64,000 nucleotides of DNA from Vibrio diazotrophicus (GTDB lineage: Bacteria > Pseudomonadota > Gammaproteobacteria > Enterobacterales > Vibrionaceae). Of this stretch, positions 1 to 8,564 are shown one piece after another. Within the stretch, counting starts at the first letter, position 1. Every line of letters begins with the position of its first letter. The notes beneath the pieces are model-generated. The model searched no databases. It saw only the letters and a program-made list of their open reading frames with translations, and had not been told where the DNA came from. Made by a program: the position numbers and the translations under genes. The stretch is taken from the NCBI RefSeq assembly GCF_038452265.1, contig NZ_CP151843.1, forward strand, positions 1,432,079 through 1,496,078. Direction: 5' to 3'.

Positions 1-336
1 CTGAACAAATTTATTCAGGTGCGCCAGCATTTATCTCAAGCCAATAAATTGCACCAGAGTGAGTTGGATAGCTTGTTTTATCAAGCGCCAGCTACTCCTG
101 AAGTAAACAACAGCACGGACGAGTTTACTCTGAAGCAGGTTGTCGCTCAGTTTGCTCATGCTCATGTGGAACAAACCGCCAGCAGTGTTGCGGAAATGAT
201 GAACATCAGTAAAAGTACTGCCCGACGCTATCTTGATAAAGCGGTTGATCGTGGTGAACTGACGGCATTTTTAGAACATGGCAAAGTGGGCAGACCGACA
301 CGGGTCTATTGCCGACCTATTGGAATAAAGAAGTAA
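1..336 (+). CDS. CitB/DcuR-family response regulator, C-terminal part (5' end outside window)
   Basis: The reading frame is open from base 1, so the gene begins before the window and only about 111 C-terminal codons are seen. They hold the helix-turn-helix output domain of the CitB/DpiA/DcuR response-regulator family: a region like VAEMMNISKSTARRYLDKAV followed by a wing ending GKVGRPTRVY, typical of these regulators of C4-dicarboxylate or citrate genes. The receiver domain is not visible. A convergent dicarboxylate/amino-acid symporter lies just downstream, beyond a shared terminator, and is a plausible target (inference). A GTG at 19 is in frame but is internal to the domain and unlikely to be the start. 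Confidence 0.8.
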   Translation: MNKFIQVRQHLSQANKLHQSELDSLFYQAPATPEVNNSTDEFTLKQVVAQFAHAHVEQTASSVAEMMNISKSTARRYLDKAVDRGELTAFLEHGKVGRPTRVYCRPIGIKK

Positions 337-373
337 TCAGATTCAAAAAGTAATCAACATAAGAGTAACCAAC

Positions 374-411
374 AAAAAAGCCCCAAGTGCGAGAGCAACT
401 TGGGGCTTTTT
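374..411. terminator. Bidirectional rho-independent terminator
   Basis: An inverted repeat with arms AAAAAGCCCCAAGT and AACTTGGGGCTTTTT closes a short loop. It has A-runs on the left and T-runs on the right, so it can serve both the response regulator (+) and the convergent symporter (-). Confidence 0.9.
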
Positions 412-425
412 AGATTCACATCAGC

Positions 426-1721
426 TTATCTATGAAGATGAACTTCTTCTTCTTTTTCGCCTGCGTGTGGGTCGTTAAATCTTGCTACGTCTAGTGCGTT
501 TTCAGATTTCGCTACGATACAGCTAACACAACAGTCGCCAGTGATGTTTACCGCAGTACGGATCATATCCAGCAGACGGTCAACACCCATTATTAGAGCA
601 ATTCCTTCCAGTGGTAGGCCAACTTGGTTCAGAACCATTGCCAGCATAACCAGACCAACACCCGGAACACCCGCTGTACCGATAGAAGCCAACGTTGCCG
701 TCAGGATAACGGTTAGGTAATCACCCATAGTCAGATCGATGTTGAACGCTTGAGCGATAAACGCTGTCGCGACACCTTGCATGATTGCCGTACCGTCCAT
801 GTTGACCGTTGCACCAAGCGGAATCGTGAAAGATGCCACCTTGTTATCAACACCGAGTCGGTATTTTGCTGTTTCCATCGTCACTGGAATGGTTGCGTTA
901 GATGATGCCGTCGAGAAGGCAAACATCACTGCGTCTTCCATTTTCTTCAGGAAAGTAATTGGGCTTAAACCTGAGAAGCTTTTTAGCATCACACTGTAGG
1001 TGACTAGCCCGTGGATTAGTAACGCTGCTGACAGTACGAGGAAGTACTCAGCAAGGTTCAAAATGGCACCTAACCCAAGACCAGTAAACAGTTTAGCCAT
1101 CAGGAAGAACACACCGTAAGGGGCTATGTTCATCAGTAAAGCGACCAGTTTCATGATCACTTCGTTCAGATCATTGAACATCGCAGCCACTCGTTCACCA
1201 GCTTCGCCGGCGGCGCTGATTGCAATACCAAATAACACTGCAAATACGATGATTTGGAGGGTTTTGCCTTCAGCCATCGAGCTAATTGGGTTGGTCGGGA
1301 ACATATCAATGATCACTTTACCCAATGATGGCGCTTCAGTTGCTGCAAAGGTGCTTGCAGCAGTTAGGTCAGCACCTGCACCTGGCTGGAATACTGTGCC
1401 CATAAATAGAGCAAGGGTAATCGCAACTGCGGTGGTAATGATGTAAAACGCGAGCGTTTTACCACCCATACGGCCAAGTGTGGTGATGTCTTTTAAAGAG
1501 CTTGTGCCACAGACTAGTGATACGAACACTAGTGGAACTACAAGCATTTTTAAGCTGGCGATAAAGATTTTTCCACCAACTTCGAACAGTCCGTTGACGA
1601 TGTATGCGTCGACGAATGTATTGCCTTCAAACAAGGCTCGAATAATGAATCCAGTTAAAATACCAGCAACCATACCGATGATAACTCGGCTGGTTAAGGA
1701 TAACGGCTTCTTGGTATCCAT
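426..1721 (-). CDS. Dicarboxylate/amino acid:cation symporter (DAACS, SLC1-like)
   Basis: Inner-membrane secondary transporter that moves C4-dicarboxylates or glutamate/aspartate with Na+ or H+. The 431-residue product has the family's hydrophobic layout with eight or so membrane helices, the serine-rich re-entrant loop FAFSTASSNATIPVT, and the signature NMDGTAIMQG in the helix that binds cation and substrate. Start: the ATG at 1721 follows AAGGAG with 8-nt spacing; a GTG three codons upstream overlaps that ribosome-binding site and is rejected. A good CRP site lies about 110 bp upstream. Whether the substrate is dicarboxylate or amino acid cannot be settled from sequence alone. Confidence 0.88.
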   Translation of the reverse strand: MDTKKPLSLTSRVIIGMVAGILTGFIIRALFEGNTFVDAYIVNGLFEVGGKIFIASLKMLVVPLVFVSLVCGTSSLKDITTLGRMGGKTLAFYIITTAVAITLALFMGTVFQPGAGADLTAASTFAATEAPSLGKVIIDMFPTNPISSMAEGKTLQIIVFAVLFGIAISAAGEAGERVAAMFNDLNEVIMKLVALLMNIAPYGVFFLMAKLFTGLGLGAILNLAEYFLVLSAALLIHGLVTYSVMLKSFSGLSPITFLKKMEDAVMFAFSTASSNATIPVTMETAKYRLGVDNKVASFTIPLGATVNMDGTAIMQGVATAFIAQAFNIDLTMGDYLTVILTATLASIGTAGVPGVGLVMLAMVLNQVGLPLEGIALIMGVDRLLDMIRTAVNITGDCCVSCIVAKSENALDVARFNDPHAGEKEEEVHLHR

Positions 1722-1830
1722 TGAGAACACTCCTTATAGTTATGCACTTCGACATTCATTTCGAAGAGGGCGGCAGGGTATCAGCCGAAACGTGAAATCA
1801 AAAATCAAAAAGGGGTGTGAAATTTGCGAG

Positions 1831-1846
1831 TGTGATTACGATCACT
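1831..1846. promoter_or_regulatory. Probable CRP-cAMP binding site
   Basis: TGTGATTACGATCACT matches the CRP consensus TGTGA-N6-TCACA at nine of ten positions. It lies about 110 bp upstream of the symporter start, consistent with class I activation of a carbon-source transporter. The rest of 1722-2075 is AT-rich and shows no gene. Confidence 0.65.
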
Positions 1847-2075
1847 GTGTGAGTGGTTGAAATTACCAAAAATTAACATTTATTTAGAGTTTTGAAACAA
1901 TATTGATTGTTTTTTAAGCATAAAATGCAGATTTTGTGAAATATATGCAATATGTTGTGTTGTATCTGGTTATTAAATTGATGCTTAGCTAGCGTTGTTA
2001 GCGGCTTAACGGAGTACAAGATCCAAGGTAACTGCTTGAGTAAAATTCAATTTTTAGGATCTGAGCAGGTAAAGA

Positions 2076-2101
2076 GTCAAGCGAACCGAAGCCCGCTTGA
2101 C
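2076..2101 (-). terminator. Hairpin just after the proline iminopeptidase gene
   Basis: GTCAAGCG and CGCTTGAC form a perfect 8-bp stem 10 nt past the stop codon of the minus-strand gene. On that strand it is followed by TCTTTACC, so the T-tract is weak. Probable terminator. Confidence 0.5.
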
Positions 2102-2111
2102 GTCATAGAGA

Positions 2112-3425
2112 CTAAAGAAGCGGTAGGTTAAGATTGGCAGCAGTTTGTTCACCCATTTTTATTAGCGTATCCAATATGTGTTCACCATCCGCACGCAGAC
2201 CATTGTGTTCATATTGATTGGTGATCCACGCTTTGCTGTTTGGAATGTGCTTGAGTGTTTCGCGGCTAATATCCATCTCAACAAACATATCATCGGCATA
2301 CACAGCGCAGCTCACTGGCACTGAGTTGTTTGCAAGAACTTCCGCATCATAAAGGTTCACCCAGTCTTCTTTTTCTGCCAATAGTTGAGCGGCTTCTTTC
2401 AGTGGCTTCAAGTTGGTGTAGCTGTCAAACATCCAAGGGAAAACCATTTCGCCAGTAAAGAGGAAAGGTTGTCCAGTTTGATAATTGAACTGAGAGAACT
2501 CTTGTCTGACTCGATGCGCAGACCAAAGAGAGGCAAATCCCTGACAGTAAATAGACTCATGCAAAATCGCATAAATAGGGTTGGTCTGGAAATTCTGCTC
2601 TATCATCATTGCTTGCAGAAATTCGTAACGTAGCGTCTCTTCGCCTTCAACCGTGATAAAGGCATTTTCCAATGTAAAGTAGGTAGGAATGAAGCTATCA
2701 CTAACACCAAAGTTAATGCCGATTTGCTGGAACTGCTCAACGGTAAAACGCTGACCTGTGGGTAGCATAACTTCATGGGTTAACAAGTGATCGGCAATAC
2801 GTTGGCATAGCTCTTGTGCTCTAGGAAATTGAGCAAAGAATGCTGCGTTTTTGTCCTGAGTACGCTGATAAGTTGCGCGATAAACATCGTCCGCATGGCG
2901 AGAAATCGAAGGCACACCACCAGTGATGTATGAGCGCAGTAAACTTTCTGGAAAAAGCGACAGATAAGTTAACGAACAGAAACCACCAAAGCTTTGACCT
3001 AATATCGCCCACTTATCCTCGTTCCACTGCTTACGAATAAATTCTGCATCGCGGACAATATTATCTGCTCTGAAATGGCTGAGATATTGTGCTTGCTGTT
3101 CAGCCGTCATACCTGCCAGTGTCTGATGGTTAATGACACTGCTGTTTCCTGTGCCGCGTTGATCCAGAAGAAGAATGCGAAATTGCTGTAACGCACGTTT
3201 CATCCAACCGCTGGTGGCTGTTGCTCTCGGAGAGGGAAAGCTTGGGCCACCCTGAAAATAAACAAGCCACGGCTTGTGTTGATCATCACCGCGAGCGGAT
3301 GTCACTGAGCGAGCAAACACTTCAATGGTTTGTTGGTCAGGATGCTGGTAATCAAGCGGAACAGAGAATGTATGCGGAGTGTAGAGAACTCCGTTATCGA
3401 TAAAGCTATGAGCGTGTAGATACAT
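2112..3425 (-). CDS. pip: Proline iminopeptidase (alpha/beta hydrolase, peptidase family S33)
   Basis: Cytosolic aminopeptidase that removes N-terminal proline from peptides. The 437-residue product has the length and architecture of the Aeromonas-type long proline iminopeptidases. It shows the oxyanion segment YFQGGPSF (about residues 56-63), the nucleophile elbow GQSFGG (Ser145), a late acidic motif ADDMFVEMD and the catalytic-His region NQYEHNGLR. The chosen start is an ATG at 3425 (MYLHAHSF), because homologues of this type begin close to that point and AAAGGA lies upstream. An in-frame GTG at 3470 would add 15 unconserved residues. It stands alone, with terminators on both sides. Confidence 0.9.
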   Translation of the reverse strand: MYLHAHSFIDNGVLYTPHTFSVPLDYQHPDQQTIEVFARSVTSARGDDQHKPWLVYFQGGPSFPSPRATATSGWMKRALQQFRILLLDQRGTGNSSVINHQTLAGMTAEQQAQYLSHFRADNIVRDAEFIRKQWNEDKWAILGQSFGGFCSLTYLSLFPESLLRSYITGGVPSISRHADDVYRATYQRTQDKNAAFFAQFPRAQELCQRIADHLLTHEVMLPTGQRFTVEQFQQIGINFGVSDSFIPTYFTLENAFITVEGEETLRYEFLQAMMIEQNFQTNPIYAILHESIYCQGFASLWSAHRVRQEFSQFNYQTGQPFLFTGEMVFPWMFDSYTNLKPLKEAAQLLAEKEDWVNLYDAEVLANNSVPVSCAVYADDMFVEMDISRETLKHIPNSKAWITNQYEHNGLRADGEHILDTLIKMGEQTAANLNLPLL

Positions 3426-3546
3426 GGCTGATGATTTATCCTTTGGATTTGTTTTTGCGCACCTTAGCACAACTCCATCATCGGCATAACCGCTCTCAGA
3501 TACAATTCGTATCTATTAATGAATATTGTTCAATCAGCATCAGCCT

Positions 3547-3591
3547 ATAAAATAGCGCCAACAGGCGGCTGCCTATATTAGCGGCGCTATT
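3547..3591 (-). terminator. Terminator of the HlyD-DUF2955 operon
   Basis: AATAGCGCC and GGCGCTATT pair, with a smaller AGGC/GCCT hairpin inside. On the minus strand the structure runs into TTTT. It lies 32 nt past the last gene of the minus-strand operon. Confidence 0.65.
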
Positions 3592-3622
3592 GTGAAAGAT
3601 TGAACAGTTGTTTTGGGTGGAA

Positions 3623-4666
3623 CTACGCCATCTCGTGGCTGAATCGGGTCGACTCAAAACGGTTGAGCAGGCGATGAACAAAGTAGGTCACTAGCAGTGT
3701 CACCACAATCGCAAACAGAATGCTGCTAACACGGTAGAGAGCGCTGTAAACCAAATCACCACCCGGAGTCAGATATTGACCGAACAAGATTCCAAGTGTT
3801 GTTAAGCCGCCAAATCCCGCCCCCGAACCGCTCGACTCTTTCACGTGCATATAGCTGAAGATCATTGCTCCAATCCAAAGAATCGGCACAACAAACAATA
3901 GTAAATTTGACCAGTCATACAACAGAATTTGCCCAAGCAAACCAAATGTCACACCCATTAATGTACCCATCGCACGTTTACGTGCATAACCCATAGCGCC
4001 ATTCCAGTTCATAGGGAAAAGCAGCAGTACCGTCGTGGCTTGAGCAGACAAAGAATCACTTAGGTTAAATACCTGAAACACAATAAATGACAGCGTTGCT
4101 ATGCTTGCCCCCATGATAGCTTCATGGCGCATACGGTGACTTTTCTTGGCTTCCAATGGTCTTGGTGGTGGCTCTCTCGGCTCAACATCTGGAATAAAGA
4201 ATGTCATTAAATAGGCGATAGCCACGGAAATAACACTCGCCAGTAAGTTCGTAAATACGAGGTTGTTAATGTCTGTTGTTGGGTAACTGGCAAAATGCAG
4301 CATGATACTCAAACTGATGACGCTATTTGCTCCAAACAAAAACAAGCTGCCTTTTGACATACAGGCAAATTTCATCAGAAATAAACCAAATACAATCAAT
4401 GTCATTATGCCCGGATGACCACCAAACAGCCCTCCAAGGATGCCGATTTCTAATCCACATACAACGGCTGCAGCAATCAACTGGCGGGCTGCGTGAGCAT
4501 TCATTACTGGCACCATGCCAAGCAGAAGCATTGGCGTAACCGTGAAGAACACGCCATTGTCCCAACCGAACAATTTACTGATGGTGAAGCCAAGGGTTGC
4601 ACCAGTGGCAATACGCAGACACTGTCTGAGATCATTCGCAGACAATGGGTGATCCCATAATCTCAT
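3623..4666 (-). CDS. DUF2955-family inner-membrane protein (FUSC-like transporter component)
   Basis: A 347-residue polytopic membrane protein with two halves of hydrophobic helices separated by a charged loop (PDVEPREPPPRPLEAKKSHR, about residues 155-175). This is the layout of DUF2955/FUSC-type proteins, which pair with HlyD-type periplasmic adaptors in efflux of aromatic or amphipathic compounds. It starts 12 nt after the HlyD gene ends and so is the last gene of a MarR-HlyD-DUF2955 operon. The substrate is unknown; by analogy with AaeAB it may be weak acids or phenolics (inference). A related pair occurs at 53983-56032. Confidence 0.8.
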   Translation of the reverse strand: MRLWDHPLSANDLRQCLRIATGATLGFTISKLFGWDNGVFFTVTPMLLLGMVPVMNAHAARQLIAAAVVCGLEIGILGGLFGGHPGIMTLIVFGLFLMKFACMSKGSLFLFGANSVISLSIMLHFASYPTTDINNLVFTNLLASVISVAIAYLMTFFIPDVEPREPPPRPLEAKKSHRMRHEAIMGASIATLSFIVFQVFNLSDSLSAQATTVLLLFPMNWNGAMGYARKRAMGTLMGVTFGLLGQILLYDWSNLLLFVVPILWIGAMIFSYMHVKESSGSGAGFGGLTTLGILFGQYLTPGGDLVYSALYRVSSILFAIVVTLLVTYFVHRLLNRFESTRFSHEMA

Positions 4667-4678
4667 GCTTCCCCCTAA

Positions 4679-5737
4679 TTAATAGATGTAGTGAAGAGCA
4701 CTAAGGAAGCGAATCTGCGCTTTAGCCAGCCACGAGAATAGTGAGTTTTCAGGAATGAGCTGAACCGTTGCACGAGCGCCGGACGGCAGATGATCAACCA
4801 ACTGGCTATCGATCGCAAGGTGAACACGCATGCGTTGTGCGTCACGAACCCATCGGTTCGATGTGGTCGGTGTTGCCAGACTACCATCAGCGGCGAATTG
4901 TCCCGCACTCACACCAGCATCCAACGTACTGAGCTGAGCTTCGAATACTTGTCCCGGCTTACTGTCAAAGGCAATTAAAGCTCGGCTGTTGGACGAAAAA
5001 TGACGCAAACTTTTCTCACGAAAATCGGCAATCACATCCACTTCATCTGCAACTAACGCTACAAGGGGGCTGCCTGCGTTTGCGTAAGTACCATTTTCTA
5101 ATTGCAAGTTGGTAACAACACCATCGTGCTCTGCCACAACGCGAGTATAAGAAAGGTTCAGTTTTGCTTTATCCAGCTGGTTTTGTGCAACGCGAACACT
5201 GACATTGTTATTACCCGTTTCTCCGCGATTAACTTGCAACTGTTTTAGTCTAGCTTGCGCTGCTGCAACGTTAGCTTGAGCAGCTACCGCGGCACTTTGC
5301 GCATCATCTTTTAACTGTTGTGAAGTACCGTTGCGAAGGAAAAGAGTGTTAAGGCGGTTTGCTTCACGGCGCTTTTGCTCAGCAATGATAACGCTGGCTT
5401 TCACGTCTGCTTGTGCAGCGGCGATGGAAGCATCGAGTTGTTCGTTATTTTGCATGACTTGTTTTAGGTTCAGTTCTGCTTGCTCAACCGCTAATTGGTA
5501 AGAGGTTGGATCGATATCAAACAGTACATCGCCTTTGTTTACAGCTTGGTTGTTTTCCACATAAACATTGGCAATTTTACCGCTGACTTGAGGGGCAATT
5601 TTTGTGACGACGCGGGTCGCCATAGCTTGAGGTGTCAAAGGCATCGCTAAATCCGCAACAAGGAAATAGGCGAATACAAAGACAAACCCGAAGCAGGAAT
5701 ATTTTATCCAGCGAGCGAATTTTTGATCTGGTGTCAT
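4679..5737 (-). CDS. HlyD/EmrA-family periplasmic adaptor (membrane fusion protein)
   Basis: A 352-residue adaptor with one N-terminal membrane helix (about residues 12-32), a biotinyl/lipoyl-like half motif (IAPQVSGKIANVYVENNQAV), a long alanine- and glutamine-rich coiled-coil hairpin (about residues 80-190), the second lipoyl half (TRVVAEHDGVVTNLQLENG) and a beta-barrel domain. It would bridge the inner-membrane DUF2955 protein and an outer-membrane channel such as TolC. It lies 17 nt after the MarR-type gene, and AGAGAAG precedes the ATG. Confidence 0.88.
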   Translation of the reverse strand: MTPDQKFARWIKYSCFGFVFVFAYFLVADLAMPLTPQAMATRVVTKIAPQVSGKIANVYVENNQAVNKGDVLFDIDPTSYQLAVEQAELNLKQVMQNNEQLDASIAAAQADVKASVIIAEQKRREANRLNTLFLRNGTSQQLKDDAQSAAVAAQANVAAAQARLKQLQVNRGETGNNNVSVRVAQNQLDKAKLNLSYTRVVAEHDGVVTNLQLENGTYANAGSPLVALVADEVDVIADFREKSLRHFSSNSRALIAFDSKPGQVFEAQLSTLDAGVSAGQFAADGSLATPTTSNRWVRDAQRMRVHLAIDSQLVDHLPSGARATVQLIPENSLFSWLAKAQIRFLSALHYIY

Positions 5738-5754
5738 GATGTAAAACTTCTCTT

Positions 5755-6228
5755 TTATTCTAAGGTTTCTGACTTTTTACTAAGTGCGTCAAGCGCGCTA
5801 TGTGACACTCTGTCGAGTATCGATGAAAGCATTTTTATCTCTTCATCACTGATGTTATTCAGCAGTTGGCTACGAACTTCGACGATTTTTTCTTCCATCT
5901 GTTTGAGCAGTGATATTCCATCTTCGGTCAGTCGTACGATTCGAGCGCGTTTATCACTCTTACAGCTGTAGCGAGTGATGAGAGATTGCTCTTCTAGTTG
6001 ATTTAAGGTGCGCATTAACGATGGCAATTCAATTTCAAGCGCTTCAGCAAGACATTTCTGACTTACGTTGTCGCCCAGACGTCTCAGTTTCCATAGCGCC
6101 GTCCAACGCGGGTGCGTAAGACCAAGTGGCGCCAATTCGCGATCAGCCACCATTTTCCACAGGCGTGAAACGCGAGCTAACTGTTCAGCGAGAGACAATT
6201 CTTTGAGGCTTGCAATGTCGTGTACCAT
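5755..6228 (-). CDS. MarR/SlyA-family transcriptional regulator
   Basis: A 157-residue winged-helix regulator. The N-terminal part (LAEQLARVSRLWKMVADREL and GLTHPRWTALWKL) and the recognition-helix/wing region (EIELPSLMRTLNQLEEQSLI, then SDKRARIVRLT) closely resemble SlyA. It is the first gene of the operon with the HlyD and DUF2955 genes. Two palindromes overlap its promoter, indicating autorepression relieved by a ligand, which is the usual MarR arrangement. The ligand is unknown. Confidence 0.88.
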   Translation of the reverse strand: MVHDIASLKELSLAEQLARVSRLWKMVADRELAPLGLTHPRWTALWKLRRLGDNVSQKCLAEALEIELPSLMRTLNQLEEQSLITRYSCKSDKRARIVRLTEDGISLLKQMEEKIVEVRSQLLNNISDEEIKMLSSILDRVSHSALDALSKKSETLE

Positions 6229-6238
6229 GATTAACTCT

Positions 6239-6290
6239 TATTTACTTAGCGTGCTAAGTAATATAATTTAGTTAGCACGCTAAGTAAATA
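6239..6290 (-). promoter_or_regulatory. Twin MarR/SlyA operators overlapping the operon promoter
   Basis: Two near-identical 20-bp palindromes, TTACTTAGCGTGCTAAGTAA (6242-6261) and its one-mismatch partner (6268-6287), sit in opposite orientation. Together they form a perfect 19-bp inverted repeat (6239-6257 with 6272-6290). On the minus strand TTTACT and TATATT, 17 bp apart, give a plausible sigma-70 promoter inside the array, so bound repressor would block it. Confidence 0.75.
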
Positions 6291-6465
6291 GTTGTGAGTT
6301 AAATCACATAAAATTTTATTGGTGTCGTGAACAAGATTGGTGAGAAAAATCGATAGAAATTGGCCAGGGAGAAATGAAATTATCGTCTATTGTTAAAGGG
6401 TTACAGTATTCTGAATTCAATCAGCACTAATCCAAGCGGATTCAACTCCCAAAAGGCGCAGGCTT

Positions 6466-7674
6466 GTGGAAGAACACATCATTATCCTTGTAATCGCTCT
6501 AGTGATTCTCAGCTACGGTTACATTTCTAATTTTCTGGCTCGCTATGATATTTCCGGACCAATGGTATTTACCGGACTCGGTCTACTGTTTTCTCCGCTC
6601 GGACTGAACTTTGCGCAGCTCAATATCGATGCCAATATGGTCACGGTACTGGTCGAAATAGCTTTAGTTTTGGTGCTGTTTAGCGATGCAGCATTATTGG
6701 ATCTCGGCCTTTTAAAGCAATCATGGAAAATCCCGGCGAGATTGCTTTTTATCGGTCTGCCCATCACGGTAGTCGCAGGAACCATCGCTGGAAAAATCCT
6801 TTTCCCGCAAATGCCATTTTTGGATTTACTGTTGCTGGCTCTGATTCTTACGCCAACCGATGCCGCATTGGGGAAAGCGGTTGTTTCCGATCCTATCGTT
6901 CCCAAAACCGTGCGCTCTACCATCAATGTTGAAAGTGGTTTAAATGACGGCATTATTTTCCCTGTCTTGATTACGGTTGTGGCAGCGATAAGCGCTGGCA
7001 TTCACCATGAACCTCAAGGTAACTGGATGATTTACGTCGCTGAGCAGATTGTGTTTGGTGGTCTGGCTGGCGCAGCGATTGGCTACTTAGGTGCAAAAGC
7101 ACAGATGAAGTGTTTGCAGAAAGGGTGGATGGTGGAAACCTATCGCAACTTGGTACCTATCGCTTTAGCCATTCTCTCTTACTACAGTGCCGAGGTTGTT
7201 TCTGGCAATGGCTTTATCGCTGCGTTTTTTGCTGGCTTATATGCTGGCAATACCAATCAAGGTGTTCGCGAGCACATTGAAGATTTTGCCGAGAGTGAAG
7301 GTGAGCTTTTGGTGTTGATCAGCTTCTTTGTGTTTGGCTTTGCCTTTGTGCCTGTCACTTGGGATTACATTTCAGCACCTGTGATTGTTTACGCTTTACT
7401 AAGTTTAACTGTATTGCGAATGCTGCCTGTGATTCTTTGTTTGCTCGGAAGTAAACTTGATTTCTCAACCATGAGCTTTATTGCTTGGTTTGGCCCAAGA
7501 GGTATTGCTTCTATATTGTATGCGCTGTTGGTCGCTCATGAATTCGGTTCTATTCAAGGTTATGAGCAGTTGTTCGCGGTTGTGACTTTAACGGTATTGA
7601 TGAGCATTTTTGCCCACGGTTTTTCTGCTCAGCCGTTGGCGAATTTGTATAGCAAACACATCCAAAAGCCATAG
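6466..7674 (+). CDS. Cation:proton antiporter, CPA1 (NhaP-type) family
   Basis: A 402-residue inner-membrane protein with about 12 helices that exchanges Na+ or K+ for H+. It contains the CPA1 hallmarks LTPTDAALGKAVV and STINVESGLNDGI, which carry the transport-site aspartates, and a C-terminal FIAWFGPRGIASILYALL segment. There is no long cytosolic C-terminal tail. The start is taken as GTG 6466, preceded by a weak AAAGGC; no better start is visible. Transcribed divergently from the MarR operon, so the twin operators at 6239-6290 could influence it, although they lie about 180 bp upstream. Confidence 0.87.
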   Translation: MEEHIIILVIALVILSYGYISNFLARYDISGPMVFTGLGLLFSPLGLNFAQLNIDANMVTVLVEIALVLVLFSDAALLDLGLLKQSWKIPARLLFIGLPITVVAGTIAGKILFPQMPFLDLLLLALILTPTDAALGKAVVSDPIVPKTVRSTINVESGLNDGIIFPVLITVVAAISAGIHHEPQGNWMIYVAEQIVFGGLAGAAIGYLGAKAQMKCLQKGWMVETYRNLVPIALAILSYYSAEVVSGNGFIAAFFAGLYAGNTNQGVREHIEDFAESEGELLVLISFFVFGFAFVPVTWDYISAPVIVYALLSLTVLRMLPVILCLLGSKLDFSTMSFIAWFGPRGIASILYALLVAHEFGSIQGYEQLFAVVTLTVLMSIFAHGFSAQPLANLYSKHIQKP

Positions 7675-7704
7675 TCGCATCTCAAACAAAGCGGCATGCA
7701 AAAC

Positions 7705-7728
7705 AAAGCCGGCTTGATTGCCGGCTTT
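7705..7728. terminator. Shared terminator between convergent genes
   Basis: AAAGCCGGC and GCCGGCTTT pair perfectly around a 6-nt loop. It lies between the + strand antiporter and the - strand binding-protein gene; T-tracts are short on both sides. Confidence 0.75.
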
Positions 7729-7766
7729 CATCTCAATAAATCGTGTCTAAAGTTGATGAGATTGAA

Positions 7767-8540
7767 TTATAGGTTTTCACCATAGATATCGAAGCTGAAG
7801 TATTTCGCTGCGATCTTATCGTAAGTACCGTTTTGGCGAATTTCGACGATAGCTTGGTTAAACTTCTCTGCCAGCTCTTGGTCCTGTTTACGTAGCGCAA
7901 GTGCAGTACCTTCACCGATGTAGGCTTTATCCGTTACCGCTTGGCCTTTGAATTCAAAGCTCTTGCCCTCTGCTTTATCTAGGAAAGCGAGAGACAGTTG
8001 GTCTGCGTTGCCGAATGTCGCATCTAAGCGGCCGTTTTGCATGTCGATGTATACTTCGTCCTGACCGGTATAGCGTTTAATCTCAGCAACTGCGCCAAAC
8101 TTGTCTGTTACGTAGCGGTCATGAATCGTACCCTGCTGAACACCAATCACTTTGTCTTTCATACCAGCTTGATCAATGGTGAAGTCAGCATTTTTTGCTG
8201 CCACGAAACGCGCGGGTGTTTGGTAGTACTTGTTAGTGAACAGAACCTTTTTCTTACGGTCGTCTGTGATACGCATTGACGCCATGATCACGTCTGATTT
8301 GCGAGCAAGCAGGCTAGGGATTAGTGCATCCCAGCTTTGTGAAACCCAAGTACACTCTAGTTTTGCTTGAGCACATAACGCGTCTGCAATTTCAATATCG
8401 AAGCCAACAGGCGTACCGTCTGCATTCTTGTAGTTGAACGGTGGGTAAGTGAAGTCAGAAGCAAGACGTACTTCTTTTGCAAAAGCTGCTGAACCGAACA
8501 GTGCTGCACAACAAGCTAAACCTAAAGCTAATTTTTTCAT
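7767..8540 (-). CDS. Periplasmic basic-amino-acid-binding protein (HisJ/ArgT/ArtJ family)
   Basis: A 257-residue solute-binding protein with a signal peptide (MKKLALGLACCAALFGSAAFA, cleavage after AFA). The mature part has family-3 binding-protein motifs: DFTYPPFNYKNADGTPVGFD, a SWDALIPSLLARKSDVIMASM region and GTALALRKQDQEL near the end. It would bind arginine, lysine, ornithine or histidine. No ABC permease or ATPase genes accompany it, so it must work with a transporter encoded elsewhere. It lies 24 nt downstream of a hisC-type gene and is probably co-transcribed, which hints at histidine or a related imidazole as ligand (inference). Confidence 0.87.
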   Translation of the reverse strand: MKKLALGLACCAALFGSAAFAKEVRLASDFTYPPFNYKNADGTPVGFDIEIADALCAQAKLECTWVSQSWDALIPSLLARKSDVIMASMRITDDRKKKVLFTNKYYQTPARFVAAKNADFTIDQAGMKDKVIGVQQGTIHDRYVTDKFGAVAEIKRYTGQDEVYIDMQNGRLDATFGNADQLSLAFLDKAEGKSFEFKGQAVTDKAYIGEGTALALRKQDQELAEKFNQAIVEIRQNGTYDKIAAKYFSFDIYGENL

Positions 8541-8564
8541 TGGTTAATTCCTTTTATCAATTAT

